Source of the DNA: Frigidibacter oleivorans
Lineage (GTDB): Bacteria; Pseudomonadota; Alphaproteobacteria; Rhodobacterales; Rhodobacteraceae
Reading direction: 5' to 3'
Assembly: GCF_003993775.1 (NCBI RefSeq)
Contig: NZ_RJRZ01000008.1
Coordinates: forward strand, 62,001 to 126,000
DNA: 64,000 nucleotides
Made by a program: the position numbers and the translations under genes. The notes beneath the pieces were generated by a model. The model was not told the DNA's origin. It did no database searches and worked only from the letters and a program-made list of their open reading frames with translations. Positions 26,183 to 35,015 of this stretch are shown one piece after another; the first letter of the stretch is position 1; each line of letters begins with the position of its first letter.

Positions 26183-28330
26183 CTATCGTCCGAGAAGCAG
26201 GGATTGCGGGTTGCGCTCGATGGCGCGGGCGAGGGCCTCGATCGACTCCGACGCCGCCTGCACATCGCGCAGGGTCGTCAACAGTTCCGTGTTGAATCGC
26301 GACTGGTCGCCATAGGTGGCCACCACGCCCCCGGCGCTGACGACCAGACCCGACAGCCGTTCCGACAGGTCGGGCAGCGATTGCGCCGCCTCGTTGATCG
26401 CGCGCGCGGCCTCTTCCGCCGCCGACAGCGTGCTGTTGACATTGGCGATGGCGCCGCCGTTGCGCAGTTCCGCCAGCGCCGCCGTCACCTCGTGCAGCGC
26501 ATCGGCCAGCGCCGGCGGCAGGCTGCGCGCCTCTTCGGTGCCGATCAGCGCGTCGGCGCTGTCCACCAGCGCGTCGAGCGAGGCCAGGAACTGCTCCATC
26601 GGCAGGCCGTTCACCGTCTCGGCGATGCCGCGCACCTGATCGGTGATGGCGGGGAAGTCCTCGGCCGCCGTCTCGATCTGCGCCAGCGCGGCATCGGCCC
26701 GGTCCACCGCCGCGATCAGCCGTTCGATGGTCTGCGCCTGCTCGATCTGCGCCATGACCCCGTTCAGGCTTTCCGACAGGCTGCGCAGCTCGCCCGGGAT
26801 CGCCGCCACGTCCTCCGAGGTGACCAGCGCGCGGGTGTCTTCCAGCAGGTCGGCGGCGGCGCCGGGCACGCGGCGGGTATCGGGATCGGCGGCCAGCGCC
26901 CGGATGCTGTCCATCGTGTCGATGGCCGATTGCATCAGCTCCTCGACCGGCAGGGCGTTGATCCGCTCGAACACCCCCTGCGAGGTCGCGGCGAAATCCG
27001 AGATCTCGGCCGGGACCGTCGGGATCAGCGGGTAGGGCTCGCCCTCGCGGTTCAGTTCCGCCGCCGCCGCCTCGGGCAGTTCGACCAGTTCCACGATCAG
27101 CGCGCCGGTCAGGATGCTGGCCGAGGCGAGCCTTGCGCGCAGCCCGTTCTCCTCGATCATCTCGGCGAGGAAGTCGAGCGTCGCGTCCTCGTCCGCGCCC
27201 TCGGGCAGGCCCAGCCGGGTCGGCAGCAGGTCGAAATTGGCGCGCAGCCAGACCTCGGTCGCCGCATCCTCGCCGGTGACGAAGGCGCTGATCCCCGTGA
27301 CCTCGCCCACCTTCAGCCCGCGAAAGCGCACCTCCGCCCCCGCCTCCAGCCCCGAGACCGAGCCTTCGGCGAAGACCGCGCTGAAGGGGATGCCGGCATC
27401 GTTCGGCGCATTGAAGATGCTGTCCCGGGCGCTGGATTCGTCGGGGAACACGTCGAAGACCATCCCCGGCTCGACCGGCTGCCCGCCCGACACCACGGTG
27501 TCGAAGCTGATGCCGCCCTCGATCAGCGAGGCGAGGCTTTTCACGTCCAGCTGCACGCCCGAGGTGCCGATGGACACGTCGAAGCCCGAGGCATCCCAGA
27601 ACCGGGTCGAACTGGTCAGCTGCTGCGCATAGGGCTGCTGCACCACACCGTCGATCAGCACCAGCGTCCCGTCCTCGGACAGGCGCGGCGCGCCGAGGCT
27701 GCCGACCTCGATCCCCTTGAACAGGATCGGCGCGCCCGAGGTGATCTGGTTGCCGTCCTTCAGCCGCAGGGTGATCGGCATGCCCTCGGTTCCCGGGGTC
27801 GAGACGATGGGGGCGGTTTCCAGGCCGGTGAAGCGGGTGCGCTGGTCGCCTGCCTCGCTGTTCCAGCGCCCGGCGATGAAGGCGCCCGACAGCACGGTGT
27901 CCAGCCCCGTGACCCCGCGCACGCTGACCTCGGGGCGGACCACCCAGAATTCCGCATCTTCGTCCATGAAGGCCGCGACATCGGCATCGACCCGCGCCTC
28001 GACCAGAACCTCAGTCAGGCCGCCGCTGAAGTTCACGCGGTCGACCACGCCGATGGTCACGTCGCGGAACTTGATCGGCGTCTGCCCGGCCTCGATCCCG
28101 GACGCGTTCTGGAAGCTGATGGTGATCAGCGTCCCACGGCTGGCATAGCTGTTCCAGGCCAGCCCGACCGCCACCGCCAGCGCCACCAGCGGCACCAGCC
28201 AGACCGGCGACAGGTTCTGCCACCAGCGGTCGCGCGCCGGGCGGACATCCATCGCGGCCGGGGCGGTATCGGCGGCGGCATCGCGACGGGCCGGATCGTC
28301 CGGCGAAGGGGGGTCGTCTCGGTCGGTCAA
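26183..28330 (-). CDS. pqiB: PqiB-type intermembrane transport protein (MCE/MlaD family)
   Basis: A 715-residue protein with a cytoplasmic tail, one membrane helix (about 43-62, LVPLVALAVAVGLAWNSYAS), tandem MCE domains (for example KFRDVTIGVVDRVNF and LRFRGLKVGEVTGI-like blocks), and a long C-terminal helical needle (about 450-715). E. coli PqiB hexamers form a syringe-like channel spanning the periplasm. The start is taken as TTG at 28330, with CGGAG 8-9 nt upstream and 14 nt after the PqiA stop; the first ATG (28252) would give 689 residues and has no comparable ribosome site. Confidence 0.9.
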   Translation of the reverse strand: MTDRDDPPSPDDPARRDAAADTAPAAMDVRPARDRWWQNLSPVWLVPLVALAVAVGLAWNSYASRGTLITISFQNASGIEAGQTPIKFRDVTIGVVDRVNFSGGLTEVLVEARVDADVAAFMDEDAEFWVVRPEVSVRGVTGLDTVLSGAFIAGRWNSEAGDQRTRFTGLETAPIVSTPGTEGMPITLRLKDGNQITSGAPILFKGIEVGSLGAPRLSEDGTLVLIDGVVQQPYAQQLTSSTRFWDASGFDVSIGTSGVQLDVKSLASLIEGGISFDTVVSGGQPVEPGMVFDVFPDESSARDSIFNAPNDAGIPFSAVFAEGSVSGLEAGAEVRFRGLKVGEVTGISAFVTGEDAATEVWLRANFDLLPTRLGLPEGADEDATLDFLAEMIEENGLRARLASASILTGALIVELVELPEAAAAELNREGEPYPLIPTVPAEISDFAATSQGVFERINALPVEELMQSAIDTMDSIRALAADPDTRRVPGAAADLLEDTRALVTSEDVAAIPGELRSLSESLNGVMAQIEQAQTIERLIAAVDRADAALAQIETAAEDFPAITDQVRGIAETVNGLPMEQFLASLDALVDSADALIGTEEARSLPPALADALHEVTAALAELRNGGAIANVNSTLSAAEEAARAINEAAQSLPDLSERLSGLVVSAGGVVATYGDQSRFNTELLTTLRDVQAASESIEALARAIERNPQSLLLGR

Positions 28331-28344
28331 GGGGGCACTCCGGT

Positions 28345-28938
28345 TCAGTCGTCCCAGATGGTCCTGGGGTCGAAACTCTGGGCGGCGAGCATCGTGAAGG
28401 CAACCGACAGCGCGAAGCTGACGGCGGCGATGCCGGGATTGATCGTGGCCACCGCGTCGAAGCGCACCAGCGAGGCGAGGATCGCCACCACGAACACGTC
28501 GATCATCGACCAGCGGCCGATGAACTCGACCACCGCATGCAGCCGGTGCTGGCCGTGTTCCGACATCCAGCGCCGCTTCTCGACCGACAGCGCGAGAAAG
28601 CCGATGGCGATGAACTTGCCCACCGGGATCAGGATCGAGGCCACGAAGACCACCAGCGCCACCAGCACGTCGCCATGCGACAGAAGCTCGATCACCCCGC
28701 CGAGGATGGTCGCCTCGCTGCTGTAGTTCAGCGTCCGGGTGATCAGCATCGGATAGACATTGGCGGGGATGTAGACCACCAGCCCCGCGATCCACCAGGC
28801 CCAGACCCGTTGCAGGGCGCCGGGATCGCGGCTGGACAGCGGCGCGCCGCAGCGCGCGCAGGTATGGACGTCGGCGGGCCAGACCCGGCCGCAGCGGGTG
28901 CAGGCGACGAGCCCGGCCTGCCGGGCGGTCACGGTCAC
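28345..28938 (-). CDS. pqiA: PqiA-domain membrane protein, second half
   Basis: A 197-residue integral membrane protein with one PqiA unit. A zinc ribbon (Cys13, Cys16, Cys27, Cys30) is followed by four membrane helices. LVVYIPANVYPMLITRTLNYSS-type and RWSMIDVFVVAILASLV-type motifs are characteristic. E. coli PqiA carries two such units in one chain; here they are two genes joined by an ATGA overlap. It is the inner-membrane partner of PqiB, probably in lipid transport across the envelope. Confidence 0.9.
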   Translation of the reverse strand: MTVTARQAGLVACTRCGRVWPADVHTCARCGAPLSSRDPGALQRVWAWWIAGLVVYIPANVYPMLITRTLNYSSEATILGGVIELLSHGDVLVALVVFVASILIPVGKFIAIGFLALSVEKRRWMSEHGQHRLHAVVEFIGRWSMIDVFVVAILASLVRFDAVATINPGIAAVSFALSVAFTMLAAQSFDPRTIWDD

Positions 28939-29678
28939 GCGCGCACCCCGCGCGGCGGCGCGGCCAGCGGATCGGTCTTGCCGTCACCCTCGCCGCGCGC
29001 CGCCTTCTCGCGCGTCTCGATGGCCTGCCAGATCGACTCGTTGTCCATCACGTTGTCATGCAGCACCGTCACCAGCACCAGCCCGCAGAAGGCCCAGAAG
29101 GCGGGCCCCGGCGTGACCGAGGCGAGCCCCGCGACCTTCACCAGCGCGACGGCGACCCCGATCATGAAGATTTCGGCCATCGACCAGGGCTTCAGCGCAT
29201 TGGCCAGCCGGAAGGCCTGGCCCGCCCGGGGCCAGGGCGCGCCGCCGCCCAGCATCGGCGCCAGTACATACAGCACCAGCGCCAGCCGCAGCGCCGGGAT
29301 CACCACGATCAGCGCGCCGACCGCGATCGACAGGGGCGCCATCGCCCCGCGCGAAAAGGCCATCACCGCATCCATGACCGAGGCGCGGCTGTGCATCCCC
29401 GCCTCGGTCAGGTCGAGGAAGGGCATCATCACCGCCGCCGCCATCAGGATCAGCGCGGTCAGCGCCAGCGCGATGATCCGGCTCAGCGCCCGGCTGCGCG
29501 GCGCCACCAGCAGCGCGTGACAGCGGCTGCAGCTGGCCCGTTCGCGCGGGCCGAGATCGGGCAGCACATGCAGCGCGTCGCAATGCGGGCAGGCGCGCAG
29601 CCGTTCCAGCGGCGCGCCCGCGACGGCGGCCATCTTGGCCCGGTCGGGAAGGGGGGCGGTGTCGGCGGGTCGGCGCAA
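28935..29678 (-). CDS. pqiA: PqiA-domain membrane protein, first half
   Basis: A 247-residue PqiA unit with a zinc ribbon (Cys30, Cys33, Cys50, Cys53) and four membrane helices (about 65-210), including KPWSMAEIFMIGVAVALVKV. The start is read as TTG at 29678, preceded by AAGGACAGGACCC; the first ATG (29633) has no Shine-Dalgarno sequence. The last codons overlap the second PqiA gene. The two genes together equal the fused E. coli protein in length and order, so they are a natural split rather than a frameshift. Confidence 0.87.
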   Translation of the reverse strand: MRRPADTAPLPDRAKMAAVAGAPLERLRACPHCDALHVLPDLGPRERASCSRCHALLVAPRSRALSRIIALALTALILMAAAVMMPFLDLTEAGMHSRASVMDAVMAFSRGAMAPLSIAVGALIVVIPALRLALVLYVLAPMLGGGAPWPRAGQAFRLANALKPWSMAEIFMIGVAVALVKVAGLASVTPGPAFWAFCGLVLVTVLHDNVMDNESIWQAIETREKAARGEGDGKTDPLAAPPRGVRA

Positions 29679-30029
29679 GGGTCCTGTCCTTCGATTCCCG
29701 CATGGTGCGGGCGCGGGCGGCGATCCGGCGCGGCGGTCGGCCAGTGATTGTCAGAAAGCCGTTTTAGTGCGTTCCGCCGCGCGGTCCAGAGCCTGCGGTG
29801 TCACGCCGCCGTCACTTGCTGCATGCGCGACAGGATTGCGGCAGGGCGGCATCAGGCGGCGCGCCGCAAGGCCGCCTCGCGGGAATGCGACTTGCCGGGG
29901 CGGGGGTTCTGCCCCCTAAATCCTGGCAAACCGGGCGCGACGGAATTCCGCCCGCCGCGCGTATTGCAAGCGGGCCGGAGGACGCCAATCCCTGACGCCG
30001 ATACGGCCGCCAGCCTGACGGAGAGACGA
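29679..30029. other. Divergent intergenic region between the pqi operon and the RND efflux genes
   Basis: 351 bp without a gene. On the minus strand TGGACC (29783-29788), a 16-nt spacer and TAAAAC (29761-29766) form a possible pqi promoter. A GC hairpin around GGCGGC/GCCGCC lies near 29850-29875. I see no clear promoter facing the efflux genes, nor a regulator-type palindrome. Confidence 0.35.
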
Positions 30030-31169
30030 ATGCCGCTGTGGCGACAGCTGATCCTGACCCTCGGCGTTCTCGCCGCGGGCTGCGTCCTCTGGGCGCTCTA
30101 TGTTCCGGCGGCGCGGCCGCTGCTGGACCGCGCCGGCCTGCTGGGCCCGATGCAGCGCATCGGCATTGTCGCCGAACAGCCGGCGGGGCAGGCGGAAGGC
30201 GGCGGGGGCTGGTCGGGCGGACGGGCCACGACGGTGGTGGCCATGGCGCCCGAACGGCGCGAGATGCAGGACATCGTCACCGCCATCGGCACCGCGCGCG
30301 GCATCCGCTCGGTCACGCTCGCCTCGGAAATCACCGGCCGGGTGGCGGCGCTGCACGTGGCCTCCGGTCAGGAGGTCGCCGCCGGCACGGTGCTGGTGGA
30401 GCTTGACGCCGACGCGGCGCGCATCGCGGTGGACCGGGCGCGGCTGATGCTGGCCGATGCCGAGGCCGACCTGCAGCGGCTGCAACGCCTGCAGGACAGC
30501 GGCACGGGCACCGAACTGGCGCGGCAAGAGGCGGAACTGGCCGAACGTACCGCGGCGCTCGCCCTGCGCGAGGCGGAGTTCGAGCTGTCGCGCCACAGCA
30601 TCACCGCCCCCGTCGACGGCTGGGTGGGCCTGCTGGCGGTCGAGACCGGCGATCTGGTGTCGCAGGGGACCGAGATCGCCCGGATCGAGGACCGGTCGAG
30701 CCTGCTGGTGGAATTCCGGGTGCCGGAACGCGTGGTCAGCCGGCTCGCCCCCGGAACCCCGGTGGCGGCGGCGGCGCTGGCCGACCCCGACCGGGTGATC
30801 GAGGGCGAGATCATCGCGCTCGACAACCGGGTGGACGAGGCGAGCCGGTCGCTGCGGGTGCAGGCGGCGATCCCCAATGCCGATGACCGGCTGCGCGCCG
30901 GCATGGCCATCGGCATCGAACTGGCCTTCGCCGGCGATCCGCTGCCCTCGGTCGATCCGCTGGCGGTGCAATGGTCGGCCGAGGGTGCCTATGTCTGGGC
31001 GGTGCGCGCGGGCAAGGCGGTGCAGGTGCCGGTGCAGATCCTGCAGCGCAACGCCGAGGCGGTGCTGCTGGACGCGGCCTTCGAGGCCGGCGATCTGGTG
31101 GTGATCGAGGGCGGCGACAACCTGCGCCCCGGCGCCAGCGTCACCCTCGCCCCCGAGCACGCGACATGA
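30030..31169 (+). CDS. RND efflux periplasmic adaptor (membrane fusion protein)
   Basis: A 379-residue adaptor. It has an N-terminal membrane anchor (about 5-25), a lipoyl-like barrel (SVTLASEITGRVAALHVASG and SITAPVDGWVGLLAVETGD), a helical hairpin between them, and a beta-barrel (LRAGMAIGIELAF). ACGGAGAGACGA fixes the start. It is coupled to the pump gene by an ATGA overlap. No outer-membrane factor gene is adjacent, so the pair must use one encoded elsewhere. The substrate is unknown. Confidence 0.92.
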   Translation: MPLWRQLILTLGVLAAGCVLWALYVPAARPLLDRAGLLGPMQRIGIVAEQPAGQAEGGGGWSGGRATTVVAMAPERREMQDIVTAIGTARGIRSVTLASEITGRVAALHVASGQEVAAGTVLVELDADAARIAVDRARLMLADAEADLQRLQRLQDSGTGTELARQEAELAERTAALALREAEFELSRHSITAPVDGWVGLLAVETGDLVSQGTEIARIEDRSSLLVEFRVPERVVSRLAPGTPVAAAALADPDRVIEGEIIALDNRVDEASRSLRVQAAIPNADDRLRAGMAIGIELAFAGDPLPSVDPLAVQWSAEGAYVWAVRAGKAVQVPVQILQRNAEAVLLDAAFEAGDLVVIEGGDNLRPGASVTLAPEHAT

Positions 31170-34100
31170 GCGGCCCGCAGGAGATGGGCCCGCAGGAAAC
31201 GCAGGACACCGCCGCGCGCGAGACCGGCGCCGAGGCGGCCGCCGCCGCGGCGCTGGAGGCCGCGGCCGTCGCCCGGTCGAACACCGCGCTTCTGGTGCGG
31301 CGGCCGATCCTGGCCTTCGTGCTGAACGCGCTGATCGTGCTGGCCGGGCTGGGCGCCTTCATGGGGGCCGAGGTCCGCGAACTGCCGGATGTCGACCGGC
31401 CCGTGGTGACCGTCTCCACCGATTTCGACGGGGCCTCGCCCGAGACGATCGACCGCGAGGTGACCGCGGTGATCGAGGGCGCGGCGGGCCGGGTGTCGGG
31501 GGTCAAGGCCATCTCCTCGACCTCGCGCTACGGGTCCAGCCGGGTGACGGTGGAATTCCGCGACGATGTCGATCTGGACGTCGCCGCGACCGACCTGCGC
31601 GACGCGGTGGCGCGGGTGACGGGCAGCCTGCCCGACGATGCCGACGATCCCCGCGTGGTCAAGGCGGACGCGGATTCGAGCCCGGTGATGCGGCTGGCCG
31701 TGACCTCGGCCACCCGCTCGCCGCAGGACCTGACCCGCATCGTCACCGACGAGGTCGAGGACCGGATCCTGTCCGCGCCGGGCGTGGCGGACCTGCAGGT
31801 CTATGGCGACCGGACCGAGGTGTTCCGCGTCGATGTCGACATGGCCCAGCTGGCCAGCCGGGGCCTGACGCTGGCCGATCTGCGGGAAACGCTGGCCGTC
31901 GCCGCCTTCGATTCCCCGGCAGGCTCGCTGTCGGCGGCGCGCAACAGCCTGCAGGTGCGGGCGACCGCTCCCCTGACCACCGGCGCCGATTTCGAGGCGC
32001 TGGAGATCGCCCCCGATGTCCGGCTGGGCGAGGTGGCGCGGGTCACGCTCGGCCCCGATCCGGGCGACACGATCCTGCGCGCGAATGGCGAGACGGGGAT
32101 CGGCCTCGGCGTGCTGCGGCAGGCGCAGTCGAACACGCTCGACATCTCGCGCGCGGTGCGGGCGGCGGTGGCGGACATCCAGACGAACCTGCCGCCGGAC
32201 GTGCGGATATTCGTGTCCTCGGACAGCGCGAATTTCATCAACGGCGCCATCCACGAGGTGGAACTGGCGCTCGGCCTGTCGGTGCTGATCGTCACCGCGG
32301 TGATCTGGCTGTTCCTGCGCGACCTGCGGGCGACGCTGATCCCGGTGATCGCGATCCCGGTGTCGCTGATCGGCACGGTGGCCGCGATCTGGATCGTCGG
32401 CTTCTCGATCAACATCCTGACGCTGCTGGCGCTGGTGCTGGCGACGGGGATGGTGGTGGACGACGCCATCGTGGTGCTGGAAAACATCGTCCGGCGGCGG
32501 GCGGCGGGGCTGGGGCCGCGCGCGGCGGCGGTCATGGGCACACAGCAGGTGTTCTTCGCGGTGATCGCCACCACCACCACGCTGGCCGCGGTCTTCGTGC
32601 CGCTGTCCTTCCTGCCGGGGCAGACCGGCGGGCTGTTCCGCGAATTCGGCTTCACGCTGGCGATCTCGGTGCTGCTGTCCTCGGTCACCGCGCTGACGCT
32701 GTGCCCGGTGCTGGCGAGCCGGCTTCTGTCCGCGCCGGCCGAGGCGCAGGACGGCGGCCTTCTCGGCCGGATCGGCGGCGCCTTCGCCGGGCTCTATGCC
32801 CGCACGCTGGGCTGGTGCCTGTCGGCGCCGCTGGTCGCGGTCGCGGTCTCGGCGCTGTTCGCGGCCACGGCGCTGTTCGTCTATCCCTCGATCCGGCAGG
32901 AACTGACCCCCGAGGAAGACCGCGCGCTGGTGATCCTGTCGGTGCGCACTCCGCAGGGCGTGGCGCTGGACTATACCGACGTCAAGATGCGCGAAATCGA
33001 GGCGCGGCTGGACCCGCTGGTGCAGTCGGGCGAGATCGTGTCGAGCTTCGTCAATGTGGGGCAGGGCGGGAACGACAACCGCGGCTTCGTGGTGCTGGCG
33101 CTGGCCGACTGGGGCGAGCGCAGCCGCAGCCAGGCCGAGATCACCGCCGATGTCCAGGCGCGGATCGCCCCGATCGTGGGCGCGCGCATCTTCGCCATCG
33201 CGCCCAACTCGCTGGGCATCCGGGGGGCGGATGGCGAACTGTCCTTCGCGCTGGCCGGCAGCAATTATGACAGGCTGGCGGCGCTGGCGGCAGAGATAAC
33301 CCCCGCGCTGGAGGCTATTCCCGGCGTCGCCCGGGTCGAGCTGGATTACGAGACGACGCAGCCCCAGCTGTTCCTGCAGGTGGACCGCCGCCGCGCCGCC
33401 GATATCGGCGTCAATATCGACGGTCTGGGCGAGGCGCTGCAGGCGGTGCTGGACGGGCGGACGGTGGCGACGGTCTTCCTCGAGGATGACAGCTTCGACG
33501 TGAAGATGGTCTCGACCGGCGATCCGGTGAACGATCCGGGCGATCTGGAACGCATCTTCGTGCGCGCGCAGGACGGGCAGATGGTGCCGATCTCGACCTT
33601 CGTGCGGCTGGAGGAAAAGGCCGTGGCGCCGGAACTGTCCCGCGAACAGCAGCTGCGCGCGGTTCCGGTGGAGGTGGAACTGGAGCCGGGCCTTGGCATC
33701 GGCGATGCCTGGGCCGCGGCGCAGCGCGCGGCGAACGAGGTGCTGCCCGCCGATGTGCGGCTGATCCCGATGGGCGAGGCCGCCACCCTGGGCGAACAGG
33801 CCACGGGTCTGGCGATCACCTTCGGCATGGCGGTGCTGATCGTCCTTCTGGTGCTGGCGGCGCAGTTCGAAAGTTTCGTCTCGGCGGCGATCGTGATGGC
33901 GACGGTGCCTCTGGGTCTCGCCTGCGCGATCTTCGCCCTGCTGGTGACGGGCGGCAGCATGAATGTCTACAGCCAGATCGGGCTGGTGCTGCTGGTGGGG
34001 ATCATGGCCAAGAACGGCATCCTGATCGTCGAGTTCGCCAACCAGCTGCGCGACGAGGGCCGGCCGGTCCGCGCCGCGATCGAGGAGGCCTGCATCGTCC

Positions 34101-34372
34101 GCCTGCGCCCGGTGATGATGACGATGATCGCCACGGTGCTGGGCGGGCTGCCGCTGATCTTCGCCCATGGCGCGGGGGCCGAGGCGCGCGAGGTCCTGGG
34201 CTGGATCATCGTGGGCGGGCTGGGGATCGCCACCATCGCCACGCTCTATGTCACGCCGGTGGCCTATCTGCTGCTGGCCGGGCTGTCGAAGCCAAAGGCG
34301 GCCGAGGAGGCGCGGCTGATGGGCGAACTGCGCGCGGCGCCGGCACGCGCGCCGCATCTGCCCGCTGAATAG
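31166..34372 (+). CDS. RND-family multidrug efflux pump (AcrB/MdtB-like)
   Basis: A 1,068-residue inner-membrane proton-driven pump. About 40 Ala/Glu-rich residues precede the first helix (RRPILAFVLNALIVLAGLGAF). The proton-relay pair Asp432-Asp433 lies in GMVVDDAIVVLENIVRR. Two large periplasmic loops and twelve membrane helices are present in the usual order, ending near VAYLLLAGL. The sequence groups with AcrB/MdtBC-type drug pumps rather than CusA-type metal pumps: the Met relay residues are missing. Its start overlaps the adaptor stop. Confidence 0.94.
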   Translation: MSGPQEMGPQETQDTAARETGAEAAAAAALEAAAVARSNTALLVRRPILAFVLNALIVLAGLGAFMGAEVRELPDVDRPVVTVSTDFDGASPETIDREVTAVIEGAAGRVSGVKAISSTSRYGSSRVTVEFRDDVDLDVAATDLRDAVARVTGSLPDDADDPRVVKADADSSPVMRLAVTSATRSPQDLTRIVTDEVEDRILSAPGVADLQVYGDRTEVFRVDVDMAQLASRGLTLADLRETLAVAAFDSPAGSLSAARNSLQVRATAPLTTGADFEALEIAPDVRLGEVARVTLGPDPGDTILRANGETGIGLGVLRQAQSNTLDISRAVRAAVADIQTNLPPDVRIFVSSDSANFINGAIHEVELALGLSVLIVTAVIWLFLRDLRATLIPVIAIPVSLIGTVAAIWIVGFSINILTLLALVLATGMVVDDAIVVLENIVRRRAAGLGPRAAAVMGTQQVFFAVIATTTTLAAVFVPLSFLPGQTGGLFREFGFTLAISVLLSSVTALTLCPVLASRLLSAPAEAQDGGLLGRIGGAFAGLYARTLGWCLSAPLVAVAVSALFAATALFVYPSIRQELTPEEDRALVILSVRTPQGVALDYTDVKMREIEARLDPLVQSGEIVSSFVNVGQGGNDNRGFVVLALADWGERSRSQAEITADVQARIAPIVGARIFAIAPNSLGIRGADGELSFALAGSNYDRLAALAAEITPALEAIPGVARVELDYETTQPQLFLQVDRRRAADIGVNIDGLGEALQAVLDGRTVATVFLEDDSFDVKMVSTGDPVNDPGDLERIFVRAQDGQMVPISTFVRLEEKAVAPELSREQQLRAVPVEVELEPGLGIGDAWAAAQRAANEVLPADVRLIPMGEAATLGEQATGLAITFGMAVLIVLLVLAAQFESFVSAAIVMATVPLGLACAIFALLVTGGSMNVYSQIGLVLLVGIMAKNGILIVEFANQLRDEGRPVRAAIEEACIVRLRPVMMTMIATVLGGLPLIFAHGAGAEAREVLGWIIVGGLGIATIATLYVTPVAYLLLAGLSKPKAAEEARLMGELRAAPARAPHLPAE

Positions 34373-34511
34373 GCAGGCGGGGCGGGGTCCGGCGCGCGGG
34401 AAGCTGCCGGTTTCGGAACCCGCACCGCTTTCGGGGCTTGGAAGGGGCAATAGGGGCTGTGCCGCGCTGCGGAAACATGTTATGCCCGGACCATCATTCA
34501 GGAGACCTCCC

Positions 34512-34808
34512 ATGTCGATCAAGATCTCTGCCTCGATCCTCGTGCTGTCCGCAGGTCTCGCCCTGCCGGCCTTCGCGGAACCCGTCACCTCGCTTCCGGG
34601 CTCGCTGACCGCCAGCACCCAGGGCACCCAGACCGCGGGCGGCACCGTCGCCGCGGGCGGCACTGTCCTGCCGGCCACCAACCTCCTGATCGCCGCCGGC
34701 CTGCTGACCGGTGCGGTCAGCATCGCGGCCTTCGGCAGCAACGGTGGCGACGACTCGACCACCACCACGACCACCACGTCCACCACGACGACGGGCACCA
34801 CCAACTGA
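34512..34808 (+). CDS. Small exported protein with poly-Thr tail
   Basis: A 98-residue protein with a signal peptide (1-21, ending LPAFA), a Gly/Thr-rich middle (TASTQGTQTAGGTVAAGGT), one hydrophobic helix (about 58-75) and a C-terminal run of Thr/Ser (about 80-98) after a GGDDS spacer. GGAGACCTCCC gives the ribosome site. Similar short exported proteins with acidic-then-Thr tails occur in related bacteria, but I cannot name a family or a function. A strong terminator follows, so it is a single-gene unit. Confidence 0.7.
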   Translation: MSIKISASILVLSAGLALPAFAEPVTSLPGSLTASTQGTQTAGGTVAAGGTVLPATNLLIAAGLLTGAVSIAAFGSNGGDDSTTTTTTTSTTTTGTTN

Positions 34809-34836
34809 CCGTCGGCACCGGTCCGGTCCCGGATCA

Positions 34837-34866
34837 GGGGCGATCGCCACGTGCGGTCGCCCCTTT
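34837..34866 (+). terminator. Intrinsic terminator of the small exported protein gene
   Basis: Stem GGGGCGATCGC/GCGGTCGCCCC (one G-T wobble) with loop CACGT is followed by TTT, 28 nt after the stop. Confidence 0.75.
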
Positions 34867-35015
34867 CGCGTTGTCGCGCACGATTCGCCGGCCCGGTTCG
34901 GCCTGACGCGGCCCGTTCGCGTCGGGCCGCCGCCTGCCGCTTTCCTTTGCCGCGGCTTGTCCATAAAAGGAGGGGATAGCGCGGGATGACCCCGCCCCCG
35001 TCAGCCAAGGCCGCA

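Noticed and set aside
28935-28938. pqiA interrupted by a frameshift
   Set aside because: The two parts overlap by ATGA, each begins with its own zinc ribbon and ribosome site, and both are complete PqiA units, so it is a natural split.
29896-29918. GGGGGTTCTGCCCCC as a ninth copy of the 3'-end element
   Set aside because: It is not after a stop codon, has no second hairpin and no ATATTTG tail.
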